Below, piece by piece: positions 17,247 through 25,313 of a DNA stretch of 64,000 bases. Every line of letters begins with the position of its first letter. The first letter of the stretch is position 1. The stretch is from Bacteroides sp. UBA1773 (GTDB lineage: Bacteria; Bacteroidota; Bacteroidia; Bacteroidales; Bacteroidaceae), in NCBI GenBank assembly GCA_002315285.1, contig DCGR01000009.1, positions 1-64,000 of the forward strand, given 5' to 3'. The position numbers and the translations under genes were made by a program. A model generated the notes under the pieces. That model worked only from the letters and a program-made list of their open reading frames with translations. It searched no databases and was not told the DNA's origin.

Positions 17247-18125
17247 TTACTGTTCGTCGAACACCTCATGAATCTGTTTCTTCACTTCGGCGATGGCGGG
17301 ACCTGCTTCGTTGGCAAAATCGTCCCAACGGCATTCGAGTGAGATGTTGCCTCGATAGTCGATTTGCTTCAATGCCTTGAAGTAAGGACGAAAATCATCG
17401 CCTGCTACACCTGGAGCCGTGCGATTCTCACATTCGGCTATGTGGCAGTGACGCAAGTATTTCCCTGCTTTAATGATGGACTCTGGGCTCTCGCCTTCAC
17501 GCGCCATATGGAAGAAATCAGCAAGCACACACAGGTTGGGATGATTGACAGCCAACACGATGTCGAGTCCTTCCAATACGGTGTTGATGAAGTTGGTCTC
17601 CGATTTCTGCAAAGGTTCTATCACGACGGTGATACCGTATTTCTCAGCGATAGGTGCCATTTGGCGACAAAGGCCGGTGAACTGTTCTGTTGCCTTTTCA
17701 CGCGGAAATCCTTCAGGAATGCTCCTGGCTTTACTGCTGCCAAACACAACGGTTTTCAAACCAATCTCAGCAGCCCTACGCAAGGCTACTTCTGCATAGC
17801 GGATGGCTCGATCGGGTTCGGCATCGGGACCCACCAAGCGGATGTCGCCTGGGTAGTAGCCGTTGCCTGAGCTAATGGGGAGTACACAGGCCTTGGCTTT
17901 GGCGGCATTCTCACTCCACATGTCATCGCTTTGTTCGGCTTTCATGAATCCTGCGATGCCTACCTCGACATAACTTCCTCCAGCCGCTTGGACGATGGGG
18001 GCTTTATCTACAGAGGTACAAATGCCTATGCGGTTGTATAAGTCGTTAGGAGTGGTTTGGCATGATGATAGGCATACGCTGCTGATGAAAAATGCAATTG
18101 CTGATGTTTTCTTGAATCTTTTCAT
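17247..18125 (-). CDS. TIM-barrel isomerase/epimerase-like lipoprotein
   Basis: I start at the ATG 18125 (MKRFKKTSAIAFFISSVCLSSC) because it gives a clean lipoprotein signal with lipobox LSSC and follows a good -7 box; the open frame extends further up without a signal. The mature part is a xylose-isomerase-like TIM barrel with ITVVIEPLQKSETNF (Glu), VLADFFHMAREGE (Asp, His), RHCHIAECENR (His) and ISLECRWDD (Glu) as probable metal ligands. It is the first gene of a pair with the downstream Tat-exported oxidoreductase. As for its two paralogue-like neighbours, a lyase or epimerase role on keto-sugars is inference. Confidence 0.82.
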   Translation of the reverse strand: MKRFKKTSAIAFFISSVCLSSCQTTPNDLYNRIGICTSVDKAPIVQAAGGSYVEVGIAGFMKAEQSDDMWSENAAKAKACVLPISSGNGYYPGDIRLVGPDAEPDRAIRYAEVALRRAAEIGLKTVVFGSSKARSIPEGFPREKATEQFTGLCRQMAPIAEKYGITVVIEPLQKSETNFINTVLEGLDIVLAVNHPNLCVLADFFHMAREGESPESIIKAGKYLRHCHIAECENRTAPGVAGDDFRPYFKALKQIDYRGNISLECRWDDFANEAGPAIAEVKKQIHEVFDEQ

Positions 18126-18148
18126 GGATTTTGTATTTGTTAATGGTG

Positions 18149-18156
18149 CAAATATA
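18149..18156 (-). promoter_or_regulatory. -7 box for the isomerase-oxidoreductase pair
   Basis: On the minus strand this reads TATATTTG, matching TAnnTTTG, 23 bp upstream of the ATG at 18125. Confidence 0.5.
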
Positions 18157-18385
18157 CAAAATAAAATGAAGTATGAAACCTCCAAACTAAAAAAATTGGG
18201 AAAAAGGATAAATAAAAAAGCGGGACTTCGTTACTTGTCTCTTGCTATCTTAGGCCCTCGCATTACCATAATTCGTAGAAAAACAATGAAGCCCACGCTG
18301 AATATCTACCCCTATGCCTGCGGCATAGCGATACAATCAATATCCAAGGTGCCAACTTTCATCTTATTGGCTCGAATTATTTGGA

Positions 18386-18405
18386 GAACTTGCGAGGTTC
18401 AAGAT
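18386..18405 (-). repeat. Copy 1 of a dispersed 20-bp repeat
   Basis: The reverse complement of these 20 bases is identical to 42866-42885. Both copies lie in long non-coding gaps. Confidence 0.7.
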
Positions 18406-18725
18406 GGCCGCAAATAAGGATGGCAGTTAATCACTAACTTTTATGTCTGATTGATATGTGACTTGTTTCCTTATCGGGGAATAACATCAGTCGTAAATGA
18501 GGAAAATATACATGTTTTATTCAATAAATCCAAATAAAAATCAAGAAAATTTGGCTCAAATGACAATTTTTCTTCATTTTATGTGCTTTTTCTATAGGAA
18601 TACAGGAATACATGGGTTTTGCTTAAACACACACGTGCCATATAATTTTATTCTTAAAGAAGAAAGAAGCAGCAACACGACTTTGAGTTTTCATTGGAAT
18701 CTTGGCTTAATTCTTATGGAATGTT

Positions 18726-18756
18726 TTTGTGTCTTCGTTTTTTTTATTTAGTTTTG
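18726..18756 (+). promoter_or_regulatory. Promoter of the nucleoside-hydrolase-like gene
   Basis: TTTG at 18726-18729 and TAGTTTTG at 18749-18756 fit the -33 and -7 elements with a 19-bp spacer. The ATG follows about 50 bp later. Confidence 0.6.
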
Positions 18757-18807
18757 CCGAAATTCATGAGTTGATGAACAACTGTATTTTTCAAAAACAT
18801 AATTAGT

Positions 18808-19812
18808 ATGAGAATCTTTAATCTGTTTGGGATGATGATGGTAGGATGCTGTCTGTTCCTTTGTGCTTGTAATGCGCAATCCCAAAGTGCTAAAATTGAC
18901 TTAATATTCGACACCGATGCCAACAACGAGTTGGATGACCAACATGCCATTGCGTATCTGCTGCTTCATCCAGAGACTTTCAATGTGTTGGGACTTACTA
19001 CCAATGCCACTCGTGCGGGGGGTGATGCCTTCGAACAGCTTAAGGAGGCGGAACGTGTGGTGACCTTGATGAACAAGATGGGAGAATTTCCTCTGGTCGC
19101 TGGTGTCACTGGATCGTTTGAGGAAATCAGGCCCACGATAGATAATGGCGATTATGATGGCAGGGAAGCTGTGGATTTCATTATCCAAGAAGCCAAAAAG
19201 AAGACTCCCGACAATAAACTTACGTTGCTGGCTGTGGGAAAACTCACCAACGTGGCCCTGGCCTTGTGTAAGGATCCTTCCATCTGTGCCAACATCCGTC
19301 TGGTTTGGTTGGGTTCCAACTATCCCAAACGTGGAGAGTACAATTTGGAGAACGATGTGCCTTCGGTGAATTATGTGCTTGACACCGATGTGGATTTTGA
19401 AATCGTGACGGTGAATGGTGGGCCTTCGATGGGTACCGATGCGGTTCGTATCAGCAAGGCGGAAGCCCAATCTATTTTCCCCGGGAAGGGACCGAAGGCT
19501 CAGCAACCCATTACGGGACGGCATGGCGGTGAGTACACATGCTTTGGCGACTACTCGGCCAACTTGTTCGAGCACATTCATTATGGCGATGAGGCCAAGA
19601 CGAGGGCTCTTTACGATATGGCTGCCGCTGCTATCGTGCGCAATCCCGCTTGGGCAGTGAGCCGCATCATTCCGGCTCCCACCATGGTGGATAAGGAATG
19701 GGTGGAGCGTCCTGATAACAAACGCGTCGTGATCATCTGGGAACACTTCAACAGGGAGGCAATCGTCAATGACTTCGTACAGCCGTTGGAGGCAAGTACG
19801 AAGAAAAGATAG
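18808..19812 (+). CDS. Nucleoside-hydrolase-like lipoprotein
   Basis: The signal peptide ends with the lipobox LCAC (Cys about residue 21), so the protein is exported. The N-terminal strand carries DTDANNELDDQHA (about residues 35-47), which matches the calcium-binding DTDxGxDD motif of inosine-uridine nucleoside hydrolases but has two extra residues between the Asp pairs. This places it in a variant subfamily. VKLTNVALAL-type and VWLGSN segments also fit the fold. It probably cleaves N-ribosides or a related glycoside in the periplasm. The neighbours do not fix the substrate. Confidence 0.8.
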   Translation: MRIFNLFGMMMVGCCLFLCACNAQSQSAKIDLIFDTDANNELDDQHAIAYLLLHPETFNVLGLTTNATRAGGDAFEQLKEAERVVTLMNKMGEFPLVAGVTGSFEEIRPTIDNGDYDGREAVDFIIQEAKKKTPDNKLTLLAVGKLTNVALALCKDPSICANIRLVWLGSNYPKRGEYNLENDVPSVNYVLDTDVDFEIVTVNGGPSMGTDAVRISKAEAQSIFPGKGPKAQQPITGRHGGEYTCFGDYSANLFEHIHYGDEAKTRALYDMAAAAIVRNPAWAVSRIIPAPTMVDKEWVERPDNKRVVIIWEHFNREAIVNDFVQPLEASTKKR

Positions 19813-19872
19813 CGAGAGGAGATATGTGGTAAAGGCAGGTTCTTTGTTGTTATTAGAGGAATCTGCTTTGTA

Positions 19873-20625
19873 TTATGATGAACAGGATGGCTCGTCGGAT
19901 TTGTCTTGTGTCTCTTCTTTGGCAATGTGTTGGATAACCAATCCGGCAAGGGTGAATCCAAAAGAACCTGTGATGTGCACGGCGGAACCGTTGGCCGATT
20001 CTTCTGAATTGTTATGGGAAACAGAATGGTTGCGTAGTAATTCTTCACTATACACGCACAAGAACTTACGTGCAGGTATGAGGTGGGATTTTCGGAAGCG
20101 GTGTCGTAGGGCAGCCCCAAGTGGGCAGCCTTTTACTTTCCAAAATTCGGCTACGTTGATACGTGTGGCATCCATTTTCAGGGCAGCACCCATCGACGAG
20201 AACAATGTAGCTTTGCTTTGGCAGGCGAGTTGGATTAGCAGCATCTTGCAGTCGATACTATCAATGGCGTCAATGATATAATCGAATTTACTGAAGTCGA
20301 ATGAGGTGGCTGTGTCGGTGTCAAATCGTTCATGTCGTGTCTCTATGAATGCTTCAGGATTGATGCTGAGTAGTCGGTCGCGTAGTGCTTCTACTTTTGA
20401 TTGCCCTACAGTGAATGTGGTTGCCATGAGTTGGCGGTTGATGTTCGATGGATTGACAAGGTCAGAATCGACAAGGGTTAGATGGCAGATGCCTGAGCGC
20501 ATGAGTGCTTCGGCACACCAGCTTCCCACGCCTCCTATGCCAAATATTATGACATGTTTTGACTGTATGCGTTGCACGGTTTCCGTACCTAACAGAAGTT
20601 CCATGCGACTGAGTGAATGTTCCAT
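19873..20625 (-). CDS. tcdA: tRNA threonylcarbamoyladenosine dehydratase TcdA
   Basis: TcdA is an E1-like enzyme that uses ATP to cyclise t6A at position 37 of tRNAs. The 250-residue protein has the ThiF/E1 nucleotide loop IFGIGGVGSWCAEAL (about residues 24-38), the Asp/Asn/Arg segment DLVNPSNINRQ, and DAIDSIDCK. The C-terminal GSFGFTLAGLVIQHI is typical of the family. I use the ATG at 20625 (MEHSLSRMELLLG), which agrees with family N-termini and follows a -7 box; a longer frame begins 14 codons earlier. It is a single-gene unit, divergent from the his operon. Confidence 0.88.
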   Translation of the reverse strand: MEHSLSRMELLLGTETVQRIQSKHVIIFGIGGVGSWCAEALMRSGICHLTLVDSDLVNPSNINRQLMATTFTVGQSKVEALRDRLLSINPEAFIETRHERFDTDTATSFDFSKFDYIIDAIDSIDCKMLLIQLACQSKATLFSSMGAALKMDATRINVAEFWKVKGCPLGAALRHRFRKSHLIPARKFLCVYSEELLRNHSVSHNNSEESANGSAVHITGSFGFTLAGLVIQHIAKEETQDKSDEPSCSS

Positions 20626-20653
20626 GTTAAGGTGAAAAAGTGAATATTTATTG

Positions 20654-20661
20654 CAAAGATA
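20654..20661 (-). promoter_or_regulatory. -7 box for tcdA
   Basis: The minus strand reads TATCTTTG (TAnnTTTG), 28 bp before the ATG at 20625. Confidence 0.5.
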
Positions 20662-20736
20662 AAACAAAAGTAGTGAAATTCAATGTAAAATGGCTGGTTT
20701 AGCCAACAAAAAGTTGTTAGAAACAAATGTTTTGTC

Positions 20737-20744
20737 TAATTTTG
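20737..20744 (+). promoter_or_regulatory. -7 box of the his operon
   Basis: TAATTTTG matches TAnnTTTG and lies about 29 bp before the leader-peptide ATG at 20773, so the transcript would carry the leader and attenuator. A GTTG about 20 bp upstream is a weak -33 match. Confidence 0.6.
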
Positions 20745-20772
20745 CAAGCAGAAAAGAAGAAATGATAAAATA

Positions 20773-20838
20773 ATGAAAAGAAATAGCAGACATCATCAGA
20801 TTCATCATCATCCATTCGTTTTCGGACGGGGTAAGTAA
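20773..20838 (+). CDS. hisL: Histidine-rich leader peptide of the his operon
   Basis: This open frame of 21 codons plus stop encodes MKRNSRHHQIHHHPFVFGRG followed by Lys. Five of the 21 residues are His, in a CAT CAT and a CAT CAT CAT block (20791-20796 and 20803-20811). It lies between a -7 box and a terminator hairpin, 100 bp before hisG. This is the classic arrangement of transcription attenuation: ribosomes stall on His codons when charged tRNA-His is scarce, and the downstream terminator then fails to form. The function is inferred from layout; the His run itself is directly visible. Confidence 0.85.
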   Translation: MKRNSRHHQIHHHPFVFGRGK

Positions 20839-20866
20839 GGATGTGTCTGTGAGGGATGCAAAGAAC

Positions 20867-20903
20867 AACGGAGGCTTGCCCAATAGCATGTTTCCGTTTT
20901 TTT
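20867..20903 (+). terminator. his operon attenuator (terminator hairpin)
   Basis: Positions 20867-20879 pair with 20886-20898 over 13 positions (one mismatch, two G-U pairs) around a 6-base loop. A run of seven T residues (20897-20903) follows. It lies 28 bp after the His-rich leader stop and 35 bp before the hisG ATG. A competing pairing of 20815-20820 with 20867-20872 is possible and could act as antiterminator, though I could not test it. Confidence 0.8.
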
Positions 20904-20938
20904 GTATATAGGGTAATTGAAATACAACTGAATAGCTT

Positions 20939-21790
20939 ATGTTAAGAATTGCAGTACAAACAAAAGGCCGACTGAACGAACAGAGCATGGACTTGCTTCG
21001 TGAGGCGGGTGTGTGTGTGGCCGAGGACAAGAGGAAGTTTTTGATGCGTGCGAAAGATTTTCCCGTAGAGTTGTTGTTCCTTCGTGATGATGATATTCCA
21101 CAAACGGTTTCGATGGGTGCTGCCGATTTGGGAATAGTGGGTTTGAATGAGGTAGTGGAGAGGGGATATGATGTGCAGGTGCTGAAGAAGTTAGGTTTTG
21201 GAGCTTGCCGAATATCTCTGGCAATTCCCAAAACCGACAAATATACGGGACTTGAATATTTTAATGGGAAACGCATTGCTACGTCGTATCCGAATATCCT
21301 GAACGAATATTTTGCGAAATATAACATCAATGCTGAGATACACACAATCACGGGATCGGTTGAAATCTCACCAGCTGCAGGTCTCGCTGATGCCATTTTC
21401 GACATTGTCTCATCGGGTGGCACACTTGTTTCAAATGGATTGGTCGAGGTGGAAAAGGTGTTGCAGTCGGAGGCTGTGCTGATAGGAACTCCCAATTTGG
21501 ATGCAGAAAAAATGCTTGTGGCTCAGCAACTCATGTCGCGATTCGAATCTGTAATTACGGGTACTGGTAAGAAATATTTGCTGCTTAATATTCCTACCTC
21601 AGCTCTCGATGAGGCGATAGGGATTTTACCTGCCATGCGTAGTCCGACAGTGATTCCATTGGCACAAAAGGACTGGTGCTCCATGCAAACAGTGGTGGAC
21701 GAGGATGCCTTGTGGGAAGTGATAGAAAAGTTGAAGGCGATAGGTGCCGAAGGTATTTTGGTACTGACGCTCGATAAGATAGTGCTTTAA
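20939..21790 (+). CDS. hisG: ATP phosphoribosyltransferase HisG (long form)
   Basis: HisG makes phosphoribosyl-ATP from PRPP and ATP, the first and feedback-inhibited step of histidine synthesis. At 283 residues it is the long form, with catalytic domains (RIAVQTKGRLNEQSM at the start, GAADLGIVGLNEV, GSVEISPAAGLADAI for PRPP binding) and a C-terminal regulatory ACT-like domain (LPAMRSPTVIPL, about 215-280). The long form does not need HisZ, which agrees with its absence. It is the first structural gene after the attenuator, and its stop overlaps the hisD ATG by one base. Confidence 0.95.
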   Translation: MLRIAVQTKGRLNEQSMDLLREAGVCVAEDKRKFLMRAKDFPVELLFLRDDDIPQTVSMGAADLGIVGLNEVVERGYDVQVLKKLGFGACRISLAIPKTDKYTGLEYFNGKRIATSYPNILNEYFAKYNINAEIHTITGSVEISPAAGLADAIFDIVSSGGTLVSNGLVEVEKVLQSEAVLIGTPNLDAEKMLVAQQLMSRFESVITGTGKKYLLLNIPTSALDEAIGILPAMRSPTVIPLAQKDWCSMQTVVDEDALWEVIEKLKAIGAEGILVLTLDKIVL

Positions 21791-23139
21791 TGTTTTTGGC
21801 AAAGCGATACGATATGACGTGCGACATAGAAATACAGGTGAATCCTGCGAGGTCTGAATGGAAACGTCTGGTGAGCCGAGCGCAAGCCGATGACTGCGTG
21901 ATAGCAGAAAGAGTTTCCAGCATCATTGCTCGTGTGCGCTGCACCGGTGATGAGGCATTGAAGGCATTGGCTTTCGAAATTGATGGGGTGCGACTTTCTG
22001 ATTTGGAAGTAAGCGAGGCTGAGGTGGCAGAGGCTACTACGCTGATATCCGATGGCTTGAAACAGGCCATAGGACAGGCGGAACGCAATATACGCATTTT
22101 CCATGAGGCACAACGCTTCCAACCATTGGAAGTATCGACCAGTACAGGGGTGAGATGCGTACAGCGTGCCGTAGCCATTCAGCGTGTGGGTATTTACATC
22201 CCAGGAGGAACGGCTCCACTCTTCTCCACAGTACTGATGCTGGCCATACCAGCTAAGGTGGCGGGTTGTAGGCAAGTTGTGATGTGTACACCTACCGATA
22301 AGCATGGTAAGGTGTCTCCTGCGGTGCTATATGCAGCTAAGATATGCGGAGTTGACCATATATATAAGGTAGGAGGAGCTCAGGCTATTGCAGCTATGGC
22401 ATACGGAACGGACACGATAGAGCCTGTTGATAAAATTTTTGGTCCGGGCAACCGTTATGTTACCAATGCCAAAGAGCAGGTGAGCCGAACCGTTGCCATT
22501 GACATGCCGGCTGGTCCTTCTGAGGTGATGGTGCTGGCTGACGAAACCGCCATTCCCGACTTTGTTGCGGCCGACTTGTTGTCGCAGGCCGAGCATGGAG
22601 CCGATTCGCAGGTGCTGATGGTGTGTTATGCGGAGGAATTTGCCCATCGGGTGGCTCTGGCATTGAGGTCTCAACTTGATAAGCTACCTCGCAAGGATTT
22701 GGCATCCAAGGCTATAGGAAATAGCCGTTTCGTTGTTTTGCAGGATGAGCAGGAATGTGTGGATTTCGCCAACCTTTATGCAGCGGAGCATTTGATTATT
22801 TCGATGAAGAATCCTTGGAAGGTGGCAGAACGGATAACAGCGGCAGGAAGTGTGTTTATTGGCAACTATTCGCCCGAAAGTGCTGGCGATTATGCTTCGG
22901 GCACCAATCACACGTTACCTACTTCAGGCTGGGCCCGTTCGTTCAGTGGAGTGAATACAGATAGTTTTGTACGTAAAATCACGTATCAGGAACTTACTCG
23001 CGAAGGCATTCAGACGATAGGCAATACCATTGTCACGATGGCCGAGGCCGAGGGATTGGATGCACATGCCGAGGCCGCTCGCATCAGAATGAAAGAAACA
23101 GGAAACTTCTCCCCTAAAGGGAAGGGGACTGAGAACTGA
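21790..23139 (+). CDS. hisD: Histidinol dehydrogenase HisD
   Basis: HisD oxidises histidinol to histidine in two NAD-dependent steps. Family signatures include the IFGPGNRYVTNAKEQV region, AGPSEVMVLADE, QAEHGADSQ (zinc-site Gln and His), YAAEHLII and SAGDYASGTNHTLPTSGWAR. The last ten residues (FSPKGKGTEN after ETGN) do not look like the family end. They are encoded by a repeat (23113-23139) that recurs elsewhere in the window, so the C-terminus seems to have been extended by an inserted repeat. The ATG at 21790 overlaps the hisG stop; the ATG at 21814 is an alternative start. Confidence 0.94.
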   Translation: MFLAKRYDMTCDIEIQVNPARSEWKRLVSRAQADDCVIAERVSSIIARVRCTGDEALKALAFEIDGVRLSDLEVSEAEVAEATTLISDGLKQAIGQAERNIRIFHEAQRFQPLEVSTSTGVRCVQRAVAIQRVGIYIPGGTAPLFSTVLMLAIPAKVAGCRQVVMCTPTDKHGKVSPAVLYAAKICGVDHIYKVGGAQAIAAMAYGTDTIEPVDKIFGPGNRYVTNAKEQVSRTVAIDMPAGPSEVMVLADETAIPDFVAADLLSQAEHGADSQVLMVCYAEEFAHRVALALRSQLDKLPRKDLASKAIGNSRFVVLQDEQECVDFANLYAAEHLIISMKNPWKVAERITAAGSVFIGNYSPESAGDYASGTNHTLPTSGWARSFSGVNTDSFVRKITYQELTREGIQTIGNTIVTMAEAEGLDAHAEAARIRMKETGNFSPKGKGTEN

Positions 23140-23173
23140 AAGCTAAAAACTGAGAATTGAAAACTTAAACCCC
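23113..23173 (+). repeat. Dispersed repeat copy between hisD and hisC
   Basis: Positions 23113-23139 match the reverse complement of 55191-55217 at 24 of 27 bases. The following bases repeat variants of AACTGAGAA and GAAAAC. The repeat overlaps the end of hisD and fills the only sizeable gap in the his operon. Confidence 0.65.
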
Positions 23174-24241
23174 ATGGCAATGTATGACAATCAGGATGTG
23201 GCACGAATTATGCAGTTGGTTCGTCCCAACATTCGACAACTTAAACCTTATTCGACGGCACGCGATGAATATAAGGGTAGCATCGGAATTTTTCTTGATG
23301 CCAATGAGAATCCTTTCAATAATGGTTACAACCGTTATCCCGATCCGCGACAAATGGAATTGAAGCAAATGGTGTCTGCACGGAAGGGAATTGCCGTGGA
23401 GAACATTTTTGTGGGAAATGGTAGCGATGAAGCCATAGATTTGTGCTTCAGGATTTTTTGTGTTCCAAGCAAAAACAATGTCATTGCCATAGCTCCATCG
23501 TATGGCATGTATCATGTGTCGGCCGACATCAACGATGTGGAGGTACGCGAGGTGCAGCTGAATGAGGACTTTTCGTTGCCGGTCGATGCTTTGTTGGAGA
23601 AGGCCGATGACAACAGTAAGCTGATGTTTCTGTGTTCGCCCAACAATCCCTCTGGAAACAGCTTTCCCAAGGAACAGATTGTGAGGATATTGAACGAGTT
23701 CAGAGGAATGGTGGTGGTCGATGAGGCTTACATCGATTTCTCTGACAGCGATAGCTTGTTGACCATTCTTCTTCAGCACCCTAATCTGATTGTGCTTCAA
23801 ACTCTTTCCAAGGCATACGGATTGGCCGCATTGCGTTTGGGATTGGCATTTGCCTGTAAGGAAGTAATGTCAATCTTTGCAAGGGTGAAATACCCTTATA
23901 ACATTAATTTGGCGGGAATGGAATGTGCCAAGCAGTTGCTGCAGCGCGATATAAATACAGAAGTTGCCGCCATAAAACAAGAACGTGCCCGCGTTATCGC
24001 TGCGCTTGGTTCGATACCATCGGTGAAGAAGGTATATCCATCAGACGCAAACTTTGTGTTGGTGAGGGTTGGTGATGCTCACACCATGTATGATGTGCTG
24101 ATTGCCGCACAAGTGATTGTTCGCGACCGTTCTCACATCAAGGGATGCGAGGGATGTCTGCGTATCACCATTGGAACGCCCGAAGAAAACGACAGAATGC
24201 TTGAAATACTTAAGAAATATGAAGAAAGCCATCTTTATTGA
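23174..24241 (+). CDS. hisC: Histidinol-phosphate aminotransferase HisC
   Basis: HisC is a PLP enzyme (fold type I) that turns imidazole-acetol phosphate and glutamate into histidinol phosphate. It shows DANENPFNNGYNRYPDP (substrate-binding start), VGNGSDEAID, CSPNNPSGN, VVDEAYIDF and LQTLSKAYGLAALRLG, in which the Lys forms the Schiff base. At 355 residues it has the usual length. The gene overlaps hisB by 23 bases and so is translationally coupled to it. Confidence 0.95.
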   Translation: MAMYDNQDVARIMQLVRPNIRQLKPYSTARDEYKGSIGIFLDANENPFNNGYNRYPDPRQMELKQMVSARKGIAVENIFVGNGSDEAIDLCFRIFCVPSKNNVIAIAPSYGMYHVSADINDVEVREVQLNEDFSLPVDALLEKADDNSKLMFLCSPNNPSGNSFPKEQIVRILNEFRGMVVVDEAYIDFSDSDSLLTILLQHPNLIVLQTLSKAYGLAALRLGLAFACKEVMSIFARVKYPYNINLAGMECAKQLLQRDINTEVAAIKQERARVIAALGSIPSVKKVYPSDANFVLVRVGDAHTMYDVLIAAQVIVRDRSHIKGCEGCLRITIGTPEENDRMLEILKKYEESHLY

Positions 24242-25313
24242 TCGTGATGGAACCATCATTTGGGAACCTCCTGTGACGGAACAAGTCAATTCGCTCGATG
24301 AATTGGAATTTATGCCAGGTGTGATTGGTGCATTGAGTAGTATTTCACAACTCGGCTATGAGTTGGTACTTGCCAGTAATCAGGATGGATTGGGTAGTGA
24401 GACATATCCATTGGCTCAGTTTGATGTGGTACATCAAAAAATGCTCAAGACACTTCAAGGTGAAGGCATTGAATTTGCCGACCAACTCATTGATGCATCA
24501 CGTCCAGACGATCATTCACCCAATCGTAAACCAGGCATTGGCATGTTTGGCAACTATTTGGCTGGAGATTATGATTTGGCCAATAGTTTTGTGATTGGCG
24601 ACCGATTGACAGATGTGGCGCTGGCGAAGAATTTGGGCGCAAAAGCTATTCTATATGGCAGCAACGAACAACCTGACGATTGTGTGCTGGCCACTACAGA
24701 TTGGAAAACAATAGCCGAGTATCTACGCTGTACGGAACGTGTGGTTGAGATACTCCGATCCACAAGTGAAACATCTGTTCGTGTAAAGATAGATTTGGAT
24801 GGGAAAATGTCTTCGTGTATCCATTCTGGCCTTGATTTTCTTGACCACATGCTCGACCAGATTGTGCATCATGCTGGTGTCTCGCTGCAGGTGGAAGCAA
24901 AAGGCGACTTGCATGTGGATGAACATCACACCATGGAGGATGTGGCCATTGTGCTTGGAGAGGCCATAATGAAGGCTTTGGGCGACAAACGTGGCATAGG
25001 TCGCTATGGTTTTGTACTTCCCATGGATGAGTGCAGGGCATTGGTGCTGATCGATTTTGGCGGCCGTATAGACTTTCAGTGGTCTGTGCCTTTCACTCGC
25101 GAGTATGTGGGCGACACTCCTACGGAAATGTTCAAGCATTTTTTCAAGTCCTTGGGTGCAGCCATGAATTGTAATTTGCATATTGAAGCAGTGGGTGAGA
25201 ATAATCATCATTTGGCAGAAGCAGTATTCAAGGGTTTCGCGCGTGCACTTCGCATGGCGGTGAAACGCGAACCTTTCAGTTACGAGCTACCAAGCAGTAA
25301 GGGACTCTTATGA
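24219..25313 (+). CDS. hisB: Bifunctional histidinol-phosphatase / imidazoleglycerol-phosphate dehydratase HisB
   Basis: The N-terminal HAD domain (IFIDRDGTI at the start, about residues 1-165) removes phosphate from histidinol phosphate. The C-terminal domain (about 175-364) dehydrates imidazoleglycerol phosphate and carries the paired metal-binding His motifs HSGLDFLDHMLDQI, DEHHTMEDVAI and the later ENNHHLAEAVFK. I start at ATG 24219 (MKKAIFIDRDG), inside the end of hisC. An upstream in-frame start would add 34 residues that are just hisC sequence out of frame. The fused form is typical of Bacteroidetes and enterobacteria. Confidence 0.95.
   Translation: MKKAIFIDRDGTIIWEPPVTEQVNSLDELEFMPGVIGALSSISQLGYELVLASNQDGLGSETYPLAQFDVVHQKMLKTLQGEGIEFADQLIDASRPDDHSPNRKPGIGMFGNYLAGDYDLANSFVIGDRLTDVALAKNLGAKAILYGSNEQPDDCVLATTDWKTIAEYLRCTERVVEILRSTSETSVRVKIDLDGKMSSCIHSGLDFLDHMLDQIVHHAGVSLQVEAKGDLHVDEHHTMEDVAIVLGEAIMKALGDKRGIGRYGFVLPMDECRALVLIDFGGRIDFQWSVPFTREYVGDTPTEMFKHFFKSLGAAMNCNLHIEAVGENNHHLAEAVFKGFARALRMAVKREPFSYELPSSKGLL

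Larger units (their letters stand above)
18126..18807. other. AT-rich intergenic region with palindrome and shared 20-mer
   Basis: No convincing gene is seen. The region holds the divergent promoters at its two ends, a perfect 7-bp inverted repeat at about 18313-18329 and, at 18386-18405, a 20-mer that recurs inverted at 42866-42885. An open frame of 43 codons (18286-18417) runs over both features. It has no recognisable domain and is probably not a gene. The stretch 18420-18740 is plain AT-rich sequence in which I see nothing. Confidence 0.5.

Noticed and set aside
18497..18751. Open frame of 84 codons in the AT-rich gap before the nucleoside-hydrolase-like gene
   Set aside because: The composition is low complexity with no start context, domain or homologue-like pattern, and the downstream promoter falls inside it.
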